The translations under genes were made by a program, and so were the position numbers. Shown here in pieces: positions 17,446-27,599 of a DNA stretch of 64,000 bases. The first letter of the stretch is position 1. Every line of letters begins with the position of its first letter. The notes below the pieces were generated by a model. The model saw only the letters and a program-made list of their open reading frames with translations. It made no database searches and was not told the origin of the DNA. This stretch comes from Geoalkalibacter halelectricus (GTDB lineage: Bacteria > Desulfobacterota > Desulfuromonadia > Desulfuromonadales > Geoalkalibacteraceae): the NCBI RefSeq assembly GCF_025263685.1, contig NZ_CP092109.1, forward strand, positions 1-64,000. The letters are read 5' to 3'.

Positions 17446-19392
17446 ATGATATACGCACAATCACCCTTGGCCATCGGCCTGTTTATTTCCTTCGTCCTGC
17501 TGGTCCTCGGCCTGTCCTTTTACCTGGGCCGCAGAACCACCTCCTCCGACGGCTATTACGCCGCCGGCGGCAACGTACACTGGTTCACCAACGGCATCGC
17601 CTTTGCCGGCGACTACCTCTCCGCCGCTTCCTTCCTCGGCATCTGCGGCATGATCGCCGTTTCCGGCTATGACGGCTGGATGTACTCCGTCGGCTACCTG
17701 GCCGGCTGGATGGTCGCCCTGTTCCTGGTGGCCGAGCCCATGAAGCGCCTCGGCAAATACACCTTCACCGACGCTCTGGACTCCAAGTTCAACTCCAAGA
17801 GCATCCAGTTGATGGCCGCCGTCAGCACCCTGGTCGTCTCGGTGTTCTATCTGATTCCGCAGATGGTCGGCGCCGGCACCCTGGTTACGCCGCTGCTCGG
17901 CCTGCCGCACTACGCCGGCGTCATCATCGTCGGCATCGTCGTTACCATCATCGTCGCCACCGCGGGGATGGCCTCCACCACCATGGTGCAGTTTCTCAAG
18001 GGCGGCATGCTCTTGATCTTCTCCACCGTCCTGGTCGTCGGCGTTCTGGTGCGCGGTTTTTCGGCAACTCCCGAGAACGACGGCAAAGCCTATCATGAGT
18101 TCATCACCCTGCAGGCCACCGTGGCCGCCGACGGGCAACTGGTCCTTGGCGACCCGTCCTACACCGTTCCCGCCAATTGGCGCGATTCGGCTTTCGCCGA
18201 GGCCGGCATGGTCAAACTGGTGAAAGACGGCATCGACACCATCTGGTACCTTCAGGCTGACGGCCAGGGAGGCTACCTGCTTGAAGAAACTCTGTTTCAG
18301 GTTCAGCTTGCGGACGGCACCCGCCTTTACAACGGCGCGCCCGCCAGCGAAGGTCGCTTCTTCCCCGTCGGCCACATGAAAGAAATCAACATGGGCGGCG
18401 AGACCGTGCTGCAGACCGGCGCCGTCGGCCCCCTGGCCTACCTGCGTACCTTGCAAGACAGCACCATCGTGCTCTGGGGCACCAAACACGTGCGCACCGC
18501 CGAAGGCTACTACAGCATTTACTATCAGAAGCCGACCCCCGGCACCCAGATCCTGCGTCCGGGCCTGCGCTTCACCGTGGATAACGCCACCGCCGGCGAG
18601 AAATTCAATTTCTTCTCTCTGATGCTCGCGCTGTTCTGCGGTACGGCTGCGCTGCCCCACATTCTGATTCGCTACTACACCGTGCCCAGCCAGGCCGCGG
18701 CACGTAAGTCGACCCTGGTGGCCATCGCCGCCATCGGCTTCTTCTATATTCTCACCCTGTTCATGGGTCTGGGCGCCATGACCAGCGGCGTCATCAACAT
18801 CATGGACAACAACATGTCGGCGCCGCTGCTGGCCTTGTCCTTCGGGGTCATCTTGTTCGCCATCATCTCGTCCATCGCCTTCGCCACCGTTCTCGGCACC
18901 GTTTCGGGCCTGATCGTGGCATCCTCCGGGGCTGTGGCCCATGACCTTCTGGACAACTTCTTCGGCCTCAAGATGAGGGACAAGACCAAGGTTCTGGCCG
19001 GCAAGATTTCGGCCGTCGTGGTCGGCATCATCGCCATCTACCTGGGTATTGTCTTCGAAGGCATGAACGTGAGCTTCCTGGTCGGCTGGGCCTTCGCCAT
19101 TGCCGCTTCGGCCAACCTGCCGGCAATCCTCATGCTGTTGTTCTGGAAGCGCACCACCGCCCAGGGCGTGGCCGCCTCCATCGGCGTCGGCATCGTCTCG
19201 GCCCTGGGCCTGATTCTGCTCTCGCCGGACATGTATGTGCGCTACGGACTGCTGCCTTCCGACGCGCCCATTTCCTTTAACAGCCCGGCCGCGATTTCCA
19301 TCCCCTTGAGCTTCCTGGCCCTGGTGGTGGTTTCGCTGATGACCAAGCGGGTCGAAGTGAGCGAGGAAGCCGTCGAGGGCGCCAGCGCCTGA
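17446..19392 (+). CDS. Sodium:solute symporter, probable acetate permease
   Basis: A 648-residue SSS-family membrane protein. The start is like acetate permeases: FYLGRRTTSSDGYYAAGGNVHWFTNGIAFAGDYLSAASFLG. About 13 helices are expected. A soluble insert of about 110-190 residues (about 205-385, between VRGFSATPEN and the helix starting FFSLMLALF) is longer than in E. coli ActP and is typical of the Geobacter-type acetate permeases. The pairing with DUF485 and the acetate-driven lifestyle of this group support acetate as the substrate, but other monocarboxylates are possible. GGGAGGGG lies eight bases before the ATG. A strong terminator follows. Confidence 0.85.
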   Translation: MIYAQSPLAIGLFISFVLLVLGLSFYLGRRTTSSDGYYAAGGNVHWFTNGIAFAGDYLSAASFLGICGMIAVSGYDGWMYSVGYLAGWMVALFLVAEPMKRLGKYTFTDALDSKFNSKSIQLMAAVSTLVVSVFYLIPQMVGAGTLVTPLLGLPHYAGVIIVGIVVTIIVATAGMASTTMVQFLKGGMLLIFSTVLVVGVLVRGFSATPENDGKAYHEFITLQATVAADGQLVLGDPSYTVPANWRDSAFAEAGMVKLVKDGIDTIWYLQADGQGGYLLEETLFQVQLADGTRLYNGAPASEGRFFPVGHMKEINMGGETVLQTGAVGPLAYLRTLQDSTIVLWGTKHVRTAEGYYSIYYQKPTPGTQILRPGLRFTVDNATAGEKFNFFSLMLALFCGTAALPHILIRYYTVPSQAAARKSTLVAIAAIGFFYILTLFMGLGAMTSGVINIMDNNMSAPLLALSFGVILFAIISSIAFATVLGTVSGLIVASSGAVAHDLLDNFFGLKMRDKTKVLAGKISAVVVGIIAIYLGIVFEGMNVSFLVGWAFAIAASANLPAILMLLFWKRTTAQGVAASIGVGIVSALGLILLSPDMYVRYGLLPSDAPISFNSPAAISIPLSFLALVVVSLMTKRVEVSEEAVEGASA

Positions 19393-19436
19393 GGCTTGGC
19401 AACGCGCTTGTTCGCAATGCTTCGTTCATGAGATAA

Positions 19437-19469
19437 TTTGGGCCGCCCCAGGGCGGCCCAAACCTTTTT
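19437..19469 (+). terminator. Rho-independent terminator of the symporter operon
   Basis: A perfect 12-bp stem, TTTGGGCCGCCC with GGGCGGCCCAAA (loop CA), followed by CCTTTTT, 44 bases after the symporter stop. Confidence 0.85.
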
Positions 19470-19491
19470 GATCGCGAAAGAGTTTTTCACC

Positions 19492-20121
19492 ATGCGCCGA
19501 TTTCGATTCACCCTGATTGCCGTCTGCCTGCTCTTGCTGTATCTCGGCTACAACGACGCCTCCCTGAGCCTGCGCAACCCCGGACCCCTCAGCATCGACC
19601 TGGAAACACTGATTGCCCAGGGCGCACCAAGGGAATGGCTGCACGTCACTGGCGGTTATCAGAACCTCGACGAGGCCATTTCCACCTCCGGTCAGGTGGA
19701 ACTCAAGGCCCTTCTCGTCCCTCTGGTCCAAGATCCCGCGGATCAGCGTTTTCATCTGCTGTTCGAAACCCGCGACCCCGAGATTCTCGACCTGATTTAC
19801 ACCTATCACTTTCGCTTCGACAATGTTTTTGCCCAGGAGCGCTTCCGCCAGGAGCAGGCCGAAGTGTTCATGGCCCGCCGCGACGTGACGGGGATGGTCG
19901 CGGGCGGCTTCAAGGGCACCAGCAACCGCGACAAGCTCATGCAGTTGGCGCAAACCGTCGGCCTGGATATCCCCGCTGACGTGATCATGCTCAGCGAAGG
20001 CAAGGAACCGCCGCGCTATCGCGGATTTTTCTTCCTGGCCATGGGATTGGCCGGACTCATCAAGGCCGGCTTGATGTTCAAGGGATCCAGCAGCCATCCG
20101 ACAGTTCCCAGCGGACCCTAA
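19492..20121 (+). CDS. Membrane-anchored protein of unknown function
   Basis: A 209-residue protein. Residues 3-20 (RFRFTLIAVCLLLLYLGYND) form a signal anchor. The middle about 150 residues are soluble (EWLHVTGGYQNLDEAISTSG, ADQRFHLLFETRDPEILDLIYTYH), and a second hydrophobic helix (FFFLAMGLAGLIKAGLMF) lies near the C-terminus. The topology suggests a periplasmic domain held by both ends. The ATG was chosen because the membrane helix starts there; the ribosome site is weak. It lies behind the terminator of the symporter operon, so it is probably independent. I do not recognise a family. Confidence 0.65.
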   Translation: MRRFRFTLIAVCLLLLYLGYNDASLSLRNPGPLSIDLETLIAQGAPREWLHVTGGYQNLDEAISTSGQVELKALLVPLVQDPADQRFHLLFETRDPEILDLIYTYHFRFDNVFAQERFRQEQAEVFMARRDVTGMVAGGFKGTSNRDKLMQLAQTVGLDIPADVIMLSEGKEPPRYRGFFFLAMGLAGLIKAGLMFKGSSSHPTVPSGP

Positions 20122-20196
20122 GCCCTTGCCCGCGGCAAACTTAGGCCGCAAAACAGCATCAACCATGCGTGCGTTGTTCCGGGTGGCAAAATTTCC

Positions 20197-20225
20197 TTGA
20201 CCTGTGGCCCGCCTGCAATTATATT
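20197..20225 (+). promoter_or_regulatory. Candidate cheW promoter
   Basis: TTGACC (20197-20202), 17 bases, TATATT (20220-20225), about 100 bases before the cheW start. Both hexamers match five of six consensus bases. Confidence 0.55.
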
Positions 20226-20252
20226 AATTTAATTGAAGGCGGCTTACAAAGG

Positions 20253-20305
20253 TTCCCTTATGTTTTCGGCCGTACCAATACGGCGCCGAAACTCGCTTCA
20301 GGGAA
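20253..20305 (+). promoter_or_regulatory. Structured cheW leader hairpin
   Basis: Nested inverted repeats fold the 5' leader: outer TTCCCT/AGGGAA (20253-20258 with 20300-20305), and inner TTTCGGC-CGTA with TACG-GC-GCCGAAA (20264-20291, loop CCAA). The hairpin ends about 20 bases before the cheW start. It does not show the conserved cores of the cyclic-di-GMP riboswitches. Confidence 0.4.
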
Positions 20306-20325
20306 TGGCAAACAAGGAGACGGCC

Positions 20326-20850
20326 ATGACGCAAGCAGCAGATCAACTGGCACTCGCCACCCCCCAGGGGGAAGATGAGGACACCCAGAAAGGCAAATTT
20401 CTGACCTTCCATCTGGCCGATGAGGATTACGGCATTGAAATCCGTTTTGTCACGGAGATCATCGGCATTCAGAAGATCACCGAGGTTCCCGACATGCCCG
20501 AGTTCGTCAAGGGCGTGATCAATCTGCGCGGCAAGGTGATTCCGGTGATGGACGTGCGCATGCGCTTCATGCTGCCGCCGCGCGAATACAACGACCGCAC
20601 CTGCATCATCGTGGTCAACGTCAACGGCACCGCGGTCGGATTGGTGGTTGATGAGGTCAGCGAAGTCGCCGACATCCCCGCGGACCAGATCGAGCCGCCG
20701 CCGCGCTCCAGTCGCGCCGCCGCCAGCCGCTACATCCAGGGTATGGGCAAAATGGGCCAGGACGTCAAGATTCTGCTCGACGTCAACCATCTGCTCTACG
20801 ACGAGCACATGCTGCAAAGCGCCGGCGCCCAGGGGGCGGAGTTGTTCTGA
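20326..20850 (+). CDS. cheW: Chemotaxis coupling protein CheW
   Basis: A 174-residue adaptor that links chemoreceptors to CheA at the inner membrane. The CheW domain spans about 20-165: KFLTFHLADEDYGIEIRFVTEIIG, the MPEFVKGVINLRGKVIPVMDVRMR segment that is diagnostic for the family, and VGLVVDEVSEV. CAAGGAGACGG sits just before the chosen ATG; two earlier in-frame starts lack a ribosome site. No cheA, cheY or receptor gene is adjacent, so it is an orphan CheW. A terminator follows. Confidence 0.93.
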   Translation: MTQAADQLALATPQGEDEDTQKGKFLTFHLADEDYGIEIRFVTEIIGIQKITEVPDMPEFVKGVINLRGKVIPVMDVRMRFMLPPREYNDRTCIIVVNVNGTAVGLVVDEVSEVADIPADQIEPPPRSSRAAASRYIQGMGKMGQDVKILLDVNHLLYDEHMLQSAGAQGAELF

Positions 20851-20882
20851 GGGACAGGCAATAAGAGGAGATAGACAAGGAA

Positions 20883-20910
20883 GGGGCCGCGTGTTGCGCG
20901 GCCCCTTTTT
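20883..20910 (+). terminator. Rho-independent terminator after cheW
   Basis: A 9-bp GC stem, GGGGCCGCG with CGCGGCCCC (loop TGTTG), followed by TTTTT. It ends 6 bases before the convergent asnS stop, so it may also hinder read-through from that side. Confidence 0.85.
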
Positions 20911-20915
20911 AAGTT

Positions 20916-22319
<1,404 letters not shown>

Positions 22320-22484
22320 GATCAGTCCCTCTCCCCCAAAATTGCGGTGGCGGGAAAAAATTTCGTCGGGCTCCAAGTTCACCCCTTGCCGCCGCCACGC
22401 CGCCTGCTAAATTTGAAGTAATCTGAAAATTTTCATCTCACCCCAGACCACCGCGGCCACGGATGTGGCATGAGGAAGAAAGCC

Positions 22485-24617
22485 ATGGGCGAGCCTTCGC
22501 ATTATGCCATAAAGGGTCTGCGCAAAAAAATCCTTCTTTCCTCCGTTTTATATACCCTCGCCGCCCTGCTGCTCATCTCGGCCCTGAGTATCTATCCCCT
22601 TTATACCTGGATGCGCCCCGCGGCCGAGGCCAATCTCACCCACGCCGCGGAGATACGCGCGCTGGCCGTCGAGGAATATTTGTCGCGCATGGTGGAAATC
22701 ACCCGCCAGATCAATTCACGCACCGCCGCCCGCAACTACCTGGCCGATTATTCGGCCGGCAAATTGACCCTGGAGCAAGTCAGCCAATTCACCACCGCAA
22801 TCTTAAAGGATGCGCTCGAGATTTCTACCGAGGCGGTCAGCATCACCCGCTTCGACCGCGAGGGCCGGACCATCGCCCACATCGGAAAACCACTGCGACC
22901 CGAATTGGATATCTCCCTCTCGTCCTGGTACCAGCAGTTAAAGCTTATGGATTTGGTGGCCGTCGAGGGGCAACTGTTTCTGGCCGTCAAGGGTCCGATC
23001 CGAAGCACGGCTGATCGGTCCGTCATCGGCCACGATATCGTGATGTTCACGACCACCAGCCTGCAGCGCATCCTTTGGCAGACAACCGGACTGGGGACCA
23101 GCGGCGAAAGCTGGCTCGCACGCCCGGTTGAGGAGAGCACGGTGGTTTTTTTCCCCAGCCACCGCGCGACCGAAGAGGTCTACAACCTGTTGATGACGGA
23201 TTGGCCTCTGCAGCCGGCGGTGACACGGGCCGCCAAGGGTAAAGCGGGAAGCATGAAGATCGACCGCGATCACGGATATCGCAAAAAGGCGGTCGCCTAC
23301 ACCCCGGTCGCGGGTTCGAACTGGGTGCTGCTCGTTTCCATGTCGGAGCAGGAATTGATGGCTCCCCTTTACCGGCAGATTCTTATGGTTGCCGCCCTGG
23401 TGCTGACTTTGACAATTCTGGGGACATTAGGCATGCTCGCCTTGCTACGCCCCATGACAGGCCGCGTCATGGTCTATACCAAGGAACTCGACAAGCTCAA
23501 CAGCGAACTCACGCAAGAAGTCGCCGAGCGGGAAAAGGCCGAAGCGCGCCTGCAGCGCAGCCAGCGCGAGTGGGAAAAGACCTTCGAGGCCATCACCGAC
23601 GCCGTGGTGATTCGCGATACCCAGGGGCGCCTGCTCAAGATGAACCAGGCGACGCAGCATCTGCTCGGCGAATTGGCCCCCGGGCAGTCCCCGGAGCAGG
23701 GCTGCCGCGCTCTTTTCGGGTTCGACAAGCCTGCCTCGGAGTGCCTGTTCTGCCGCATGATCGAAACCCGCGAGGCCCAGTGCGGCGAGCAGCGCCATGA
23801 AACGGCCGATCGCTGGTTCCACATCGCTTGTTATCCGCTCTTCGATGATGACCAGACTCTGTGGGGCGGGGTGCTCATCGCCCAGGATGTCAGCGAACAG
23901 AAAAAAATGGAGCGCATCAAGGATGAAATGATCTCGTCGGTGAGCCACGAAATGCGCACGCCACTGACGGCCATGCTCGGATTTGTCGAATTCATGCTGG
24001 AAAATCCCGTCGATCGCGAGCAGCAGATCGATTTTCTGCAAACCATTCACCGGGAAACCGAGCGCCTCAATGAATTGGTCAGCAACTTTCTCGACCTGCA
24101 ACGCCTACAGGCACAACTCGAGGCCTATCAGTTTCGTGAAATGGACATCTGCGCCCTGCTGCACGAAACCGCCCACCTGTTCAAGGTCGCCTCGAAAAAG
24201 CACCAGGTCAGCATCCAATGCCCCGGACAGCTGCCGACGGTGCGCGTGGACGAGAACCGTCTCCTGCAGGCCCTGAAGAATCTGCTCTCCAATGCCATCA
24301 AATATTCCCCCGCCGGCGGCGCGGTGGTGATTGCGGCCCGGCCCGAAGGGGACCATCTGGTCGTCTCGGTGCGCGACCAGGGCATGGGAATCCCCCCTCA
24401 CGCCCGGGAACGGATCTTTGAACGCTTCTACCGCGCCGACGACAGCAGCAGGCCCATGCCCGGCGGCATCGGCCTGGGCCTGAGCCTGGTGCGCGAGGTC
24501 ATCAAGGCCCACGGCGGAGAGGTGTGGGTGGAGAGCGAGGAAGGCAAGGGCAGTAAGTTTTATTTCAGTCTGCCGGTGGTGGAAAACAAGGCAGAAAAGG
24601 AGAAGGATGAAGGATGA
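22485..24617 (+). CDS. Membrane PAS-containing sensor histidine kinase
   Basis: A 710-residue sensor kinase. TM1 (about 15-42) and TM2 (about 292-320) enclose a 250-residue extracytoplasmic sensor likely of the dCache type. A coiled coil (about 325-365) leads to a PAS domain (about 366-480) with a Cys-rich element, CRALFGFDKPASECLFCRM. The HisKA H-box is SSVSHEMRTPLTAMLGF; the ATPase shows N box LKNLLSNAIKYSPAGG, G1 VRDQGMGIP and G2 GGIGLGLSLVREV. It should autophosphorylate on the H-box His, but no response regulator is adjacent, so it is an orphan. GAGGAA precedes the chosen ATG; an ATG five codons earlier is possible. Confidence 0.92.
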   Translation: MGEPSHYAIKGLRKKILLSSVLYTLAALLLISALSIYPLYTWMRPAAEANLTHAAEIRALAVEEYLSRMVEITRQINSRTAARNYLADYSAGKLTLEQVSQFTTAILKDALEISTEAVSITRFDREGRTIAHIGKPLRPELDISLSSWYQQLKLMDLVAVEGQLFLAVKGPIRSTADRSVIGHDIVMFTTTSLQRILWQTTGLGTSGESWLARPVEESTVVFFPSHRATEEVYNLLMTDWPLQPAVTRAAKGKAGSMKIDRDHGYRKKAVAYTPVAGSNWVLLVSMSEQELMAPLYRQILMVAALVLTLTILGTLGMLALLRPMTGRVMVYTKELDKLNSELTQEVAEREKAEARLQRSQREWEKTFEAITDAVVIRDTQGRLLKMNQATQHLLGELAPGQSPEQGCRALFGFDKPASECLFCRMIETREAQCGEQRHETADRWFHIACYPLFDDDQTLWGGVLIAQDVSEQKKMERIKDEMISSVSHEMRTPLTAMLGFVEFMLENPVDREQQIDFLQTIHRETERLNELVSNFLDLQRLQAQLEAYQFREMDICALLHETAHLFKVASKKHQVSIQCPGQLPTVRVDENRLLQALKNLLSNAIKYSPAGGAVVIAARPEGDHLVVSVRDQGMGIPPHARERIFERFYRADDSSRPMPGGIGLGLSLVREVIKAHGGEVWVESEEGKGSKFYFSLPVVENKAEKEKDEG

Positions 24618-24637
24618 AGATTTATAACTGTTCTGCA

Positions 24638-24717
24638 TGGGGTCGCAACCCCCATGGCAAGGGGCGCTATCCGCCCTCCATGGCCGCTTGACCGGCGCCA
24701 TGGGGGTTGCGACCCCA
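24638..24717. repeat. GGGGTCGCAACCCC palindromic repeat, short copy
   Basis: A perfect 21-bp inverted repeat (24638-24658 and 24697-24717, TGGGGTCGCAACCCCCATGG core) around 38 bases. It is the reverse-oriented, shortened relative of the copies at 57369-57510 and 59947-60090; all three include the GGCCATGGA-type centre and a GCGCCCCTTG segment. It separates the histidine kinase from prfC. Confidence 0.85.
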
Positions 24718-24736
24718 CACCGAGACACAAGGATTT

Positions 24737-26323
24737 TTACGCATGTTCGCGGGTTTTTAGAAACTGCACGCCGGGCCACTGCTCGGCGACGTAGTTGAGC
24801 CGCCATTCACTCGGCGCCAGGTAGGTGAGGTTCTCCTCGGCATCCCAGGCCAGGTTGGTCTGGTTTTTTCTTTCAAATTCCTCAAGCTTCTTCCGGTCAT
24901 CGCAGGCCACCCAGCGGGCGGTGGCGTAATCCACCCCCTCATAGACCGCATCGACGCCATATTCGGCCTTGAGGCGCGCCATGGTCACATCGAACTGCAG
25001 TACTCCGACCGCACCGAGAATATAGTCGCTGCCGAACAGGGGGCGAAACACCTGCACCGCGCCCTCCTCGGAGAGCTGCAACAAACCTTTCTGCAACTGC
25101 TTGACCTTGAGGGGATTCTTCAGGCGCACCCGACGAAAGTGCTCGGGCGCGAAGCTGGGGATGCCGGTGAACTTGAGAAGTTCCTTGTCGCTGAAGGTAT
25201 CGCCGACCTTGATGGTACCGTGGTTGTGAATGCCGATGATATCGCCGGGATAGGCCTCTTCCACGTGAGCGCGGTCCTGGGCCATGAAGATGGTGGCGTT
25301 GGAGAAATTGACATCCTTGCCGATGCGGTGATGGCGCACCTTCATGCCGCGGGTGAACTTGCCCGAGCAGATGCGCAGAAAGGCGATGCGGTCGCGGTGC
25401 GCCGGATCCATGTTGGCCTGGATCTTAAACACGAAGCCGCTGAATTCGTCCTCGTAGGGAGAAACCTCGCGGGTTTCCGTGGCGCGCGGGCCTGGCGCCG
25501 GAGCAACCTCGACGAAGGCGTCGAGCATTTCACGCACGCCGAAATTGTTGACTGCGCTGCCGAAAAAAACCGGCGTCTGGTTGCCCTTGAGATATTCCTT
25601 GAGTTCGAAGGGGTTGGCCGCGCCCTCCAGCAGCTCGATATCCGCGCGCAGCTCATCGGCCTGGCCGCCGAGCAGTTCGTCCAGGCGCGGATCCTCGAGA
25701 TCGCGAATGGTCACCACCTCGCCGCTCACCCGCTCCTGCCCGGGAGTAAAGAGGTTGAGTTCCTTTTTGTAGAGATTGTAGGTGCCCTTGAACCGTTTGC
25801 CCATGCCGATGGGCCAGGACAGGGGCGCGCATTCGATCTGCAGGGTCTCCTCGATGTCGGCGAGCAGATCCAGGGGTTCGCGCCCTTCGCGGTCGAGCTT
25901 GTTGATGAAGGTGATGATGGGGGTGTTGCGCATGCGGCACACCTCCATCAGTTTGCGGGTCTGGGTTTCGACGCCCTTGGCGCTGTCGATGACCATGATG
26001 GCGCTGTCGACGGCGGTGAGCACGCGGTAGGTGTCCTCGGAGAAATCCTGGTGGCCGGGGGTGTCGAGCAAGTTGATCTCGAAATCGCGGTAATTGAACT
26101 TCATCACCGAGCTGGTCACGGAAATGCCGCGCTCCTGCTCCACGGCCATCCAGTCGCTGGTGGCATGCCGTGAGGCCTTGCGCGCCTTGACCGCGCCGGC
26201 CATCTGTATGGCGCCACCGAACAGCAGAAGCTTCTCGGTAAGGGTGGTTTTACCGGCGTCGGGGTGACTGATGATGCCGAAAGTGCGGCGACGATCGATT
26301 TCTTTCTGGTTGTGCTTTTTCAC
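24737..26323 (-). CDS. prfC: Peptide chain release factor 3
   Basis: A translational GTPase that recycles RF1/RF2 from the ribosome after termination. The product is 528 residues from GTG at 26323, the family length. The G domain has P-loop [26 protein letters not shown] and NKLD; the domain II and III segments [18 protein letters not shown] and [11 protein letters not shown] follow. The upstream in-frame TTG at 26362 lies in a hairpin and adds 13 non-family residues. AAGGA is placed ten bases before GTG. Transcribed in line with the small zinc-ribbon gene upstream. Confidence 0.94.
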   Translation of the reverse strand: MKKHNQKEIDRRRTFGIISHPDAGKTTLTEKLLLFGGAIQMAGAVKARKASRHATSDWMAVEQERGISVTSSVMKFNYRDFEINLLDTPGHQDFSEDTYRVLTAVDSAIMVIDSAKGVETQTRKLMEVCRMRNTPIITFINKLDREGREPLDLLADIEETLQIECAPLSWPIGMGKRFKGTYNLYKKELNLFTPGQERVSGEVVTIRDLEDPRLDELLGGQADELRADIELLEGAANPFELKEYLKGNQTPVFFGSAVNNFGVREMLDAFVEVAPAPGPRATETREVSPYEDEFSGFVFKIQANMDPAHRDRIAFLRICSGKFTRGMKVRHHRIGKDVNFSNATIFMAQDRAHVEEAYPGDIIGIHNHGTIKVGDTFSDKELLKFTGIPSFAPEHFRRVRLKNPLKVKQLQKGLLQLSEEGAVQVFRPLFGSDYILGAVGVLQFDVTMARLKAEYGVDAVYEGVDYATARWVACDDRKKLEEFERKNQTNLAWDAEENLTYLAPSEWRLNYVAEQWPGVQFLKTREHA

Positions 26324-26362
26324 GAAAGGGACATCCTTAGGTACGGTGCCGAGACAAAACAA

Positions 26363-26383
26363 CGGGCCGGAAAAACCGGCCCG
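26363..26383 (-). terminator. Hairpin between the zinc-ribbon gene and prfC
   Basis: CGGGCCGG-AAAAA-CCGGCCCG forms a perfect 8-bp stem. It lies about 65 bases after the small zinc-ribbon gene and 40 bases before prfC. In the minus direction TTG then TTTTG follows, so it could attenuate read-through. Confidence 0.45.
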
Positions 26384-26448
26384 TCAGGTCAGAGGTCTAA
26401 TTTTACTGCGAACGACCCTCAAGGGTCAACATCCGATCCGCGCGCGAA

Positions 26449-26556
26449 TCAGCCTTTCTTCACGAACACCGTCTGCTCGTTGCATTTGGCGCACTTTTTG
26501 GGTTTGCAGCGGCCCTCGCGTTCGGTCTTGCATTTCTCACACTGCCATACGGCCAT
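26449..26556 (-). CDS. RCKP-type rubredoxin-like zinc-ribbon micro-protein
   Basis: A 35-residue protein: MAVWQCEKCKTEREGRCKPKKC, then AKCNEQTVFVKKG. Two CxxC knuckles (CEKC and CAKC) and the RCKP motif mark the RCKP-type rubredoxin-like family, which is common in Desulfuromonadia. One iron or zinc is expected; the partner is unknown. AAAGGAG lies eight bases before this ATG, so the 25 upstream open codons are rejected. Confidence 0.82.
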   Translation of the reverse strand: MAVWQCEKCKTEREGRCKPKKCAKCNEQTVFVKKG

Positions 26557-26637
26557 GGTCGAATCTCCTTTCGTGACGGAAATTAAGGACAAATAGAGTG
26601 ATATTTTGCCCTTCCCAACTTTGATTGTCAAGAACTG

Positions 26638-27498
26638 CTAATAAATTTTGCGCCGCGAGAAGGTCGAACCGATGACACTGAAGGTGTTCTCGACGATGAA
26701 CAGCGCGTGCGGATCGGTGGTAAAGGCGATTTCCTCCAGGCGCTTGAGCTGAATGTTGTTGGTCACCACCATGAGCACCCGGCGCGGCTCCTTCTTGTAG
26801 GCACCCATGCCTTCGAGAAAGGTGGCGCCGACCTTGAGCTTGGCCATGACCTTGTCGGCGATTTCGGGGCCCTGGTTGGAAATGATCAGGCAGAGCTTGC
26901 GCTGGTTGAACATCGACAGACAGTATTCGACAGACACCGAGGCGACGAAGGCGGCGATCAGCGAGGCGATGACCAGGTCGTTGTCGAGGCGCGCGAAGCT
27001 GAAGGAAAACAGCACGAAGTTAAAAGCAAAATAGGTTTTTCCGACGCCGATGTTGTACCTCTGGTTGAGAATCACCGCCACCACGTCGAGACCGCCGTTG
27101 GAACCGAGGGAGCGCAGCACCATCCCCGCGCCCGAGCCGACGATGACGCCGAACACCACGGCCGCGTAGAGCTGGTTCTGAATGTCGATGTGAAAATCCA
27201 CCACCATGTAGGCCAGTGAGATGACCATCATGGAGACAAAACTGTAGCCGAGAAAGCGCCGCGTAATCAGCAGATAGCCGAGGATGAACATGGGGATGTT
27301 GAGCAGCAGGTACCAGAAGCCCGCATTGAGGAAACCGGTTTGATACTCAAAAAGCGCCGCCACGCCGAACAGGCCGCTCGGAACGAAGCCGTGGTGTGCG
27401 GCGATGGCTTTGAAGCCGATGGCCTGAATAAAAGAACCAACGACGATCAGGAGCAGGTTCCAGGCCAGGGAATATCTGAAATCACGTTTCTTGCTCAA
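26638..27498 (-). CDS. YitT family membrane protein
   Basis: A 286-residue membrane protein. Five to six hydrophobic helices (about 10-190) contain FKAIAAHHGFVPSGL and the glycine-rich GAGMVLRSLGSNGGLDVVAVIL hallmark. A C-terminal DUF2179 domain follows (about 205-285, GATFLEGMGAYKKEPRRVLMVV), a possible small-ligand-binding module. The start is a TTG (27498), seven bases after a perfect AGGAGG; two earlier in-frame start-like codons are too close to it. It lies about 100 bases behind the M42 peptidase gene in the same direction, so it may belong to the NAGGN transcript. The substrate of the family is unknown. Confidence 0.85.
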   Translation of the reverse strand: MSKKRDFRYSLAWNLLLIVVGSFIQAIGFKAIAAHHGFVPSGLFGVAALFEYQTGFLNAGFWYLLLNIPMFILGYLLITRRFLGYSFVSMMVISLAYMVVDFHIDIQNQLYAAVVFGVIVGSGAGMVLRSLGSNGGLDVVAVILNQRYNIGVGKTYFAFNFVLFSFSFARLDNDLVIASLIAAFVASVSVEYCLSMFNQRKLCLIISNQGPEIADKVMAKLKVGATFLEGMGAYKKEPRRVLMVVTNNIQLKRLEEIAFTTDPHALFIVENTFSVIGSTFSRRKIY

Positions 27499-27599
27499 CA
27501 GCAAACCTCCTGGTTCTTGTCGCCAGTCGTGCAGGCGCTCGGCGGAACCGCCAGAAAAACCACAGTCGCGCGTTCGCTGTCAACCCCTTTCCCCCGGCA

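Noticed and set aside
17461-18942. A 493-codon open frame opposite the symporter
   Set aside because: Asp/Gly/His-rich antisense shadow of a membrane-protein gene.
20226-20325. A cyclic-di-GMP or cGAMP riboswitch before cheW
   Set aside because: The conserved core sequences of these riboswitches are absent; only a generic nested hairpin is seen.
26324-26362. The TTG start at 26362 for prfC
   Set aside because: It adds 13 non-family residues and lies at a hairpin; GTG 26323 gives the family length.
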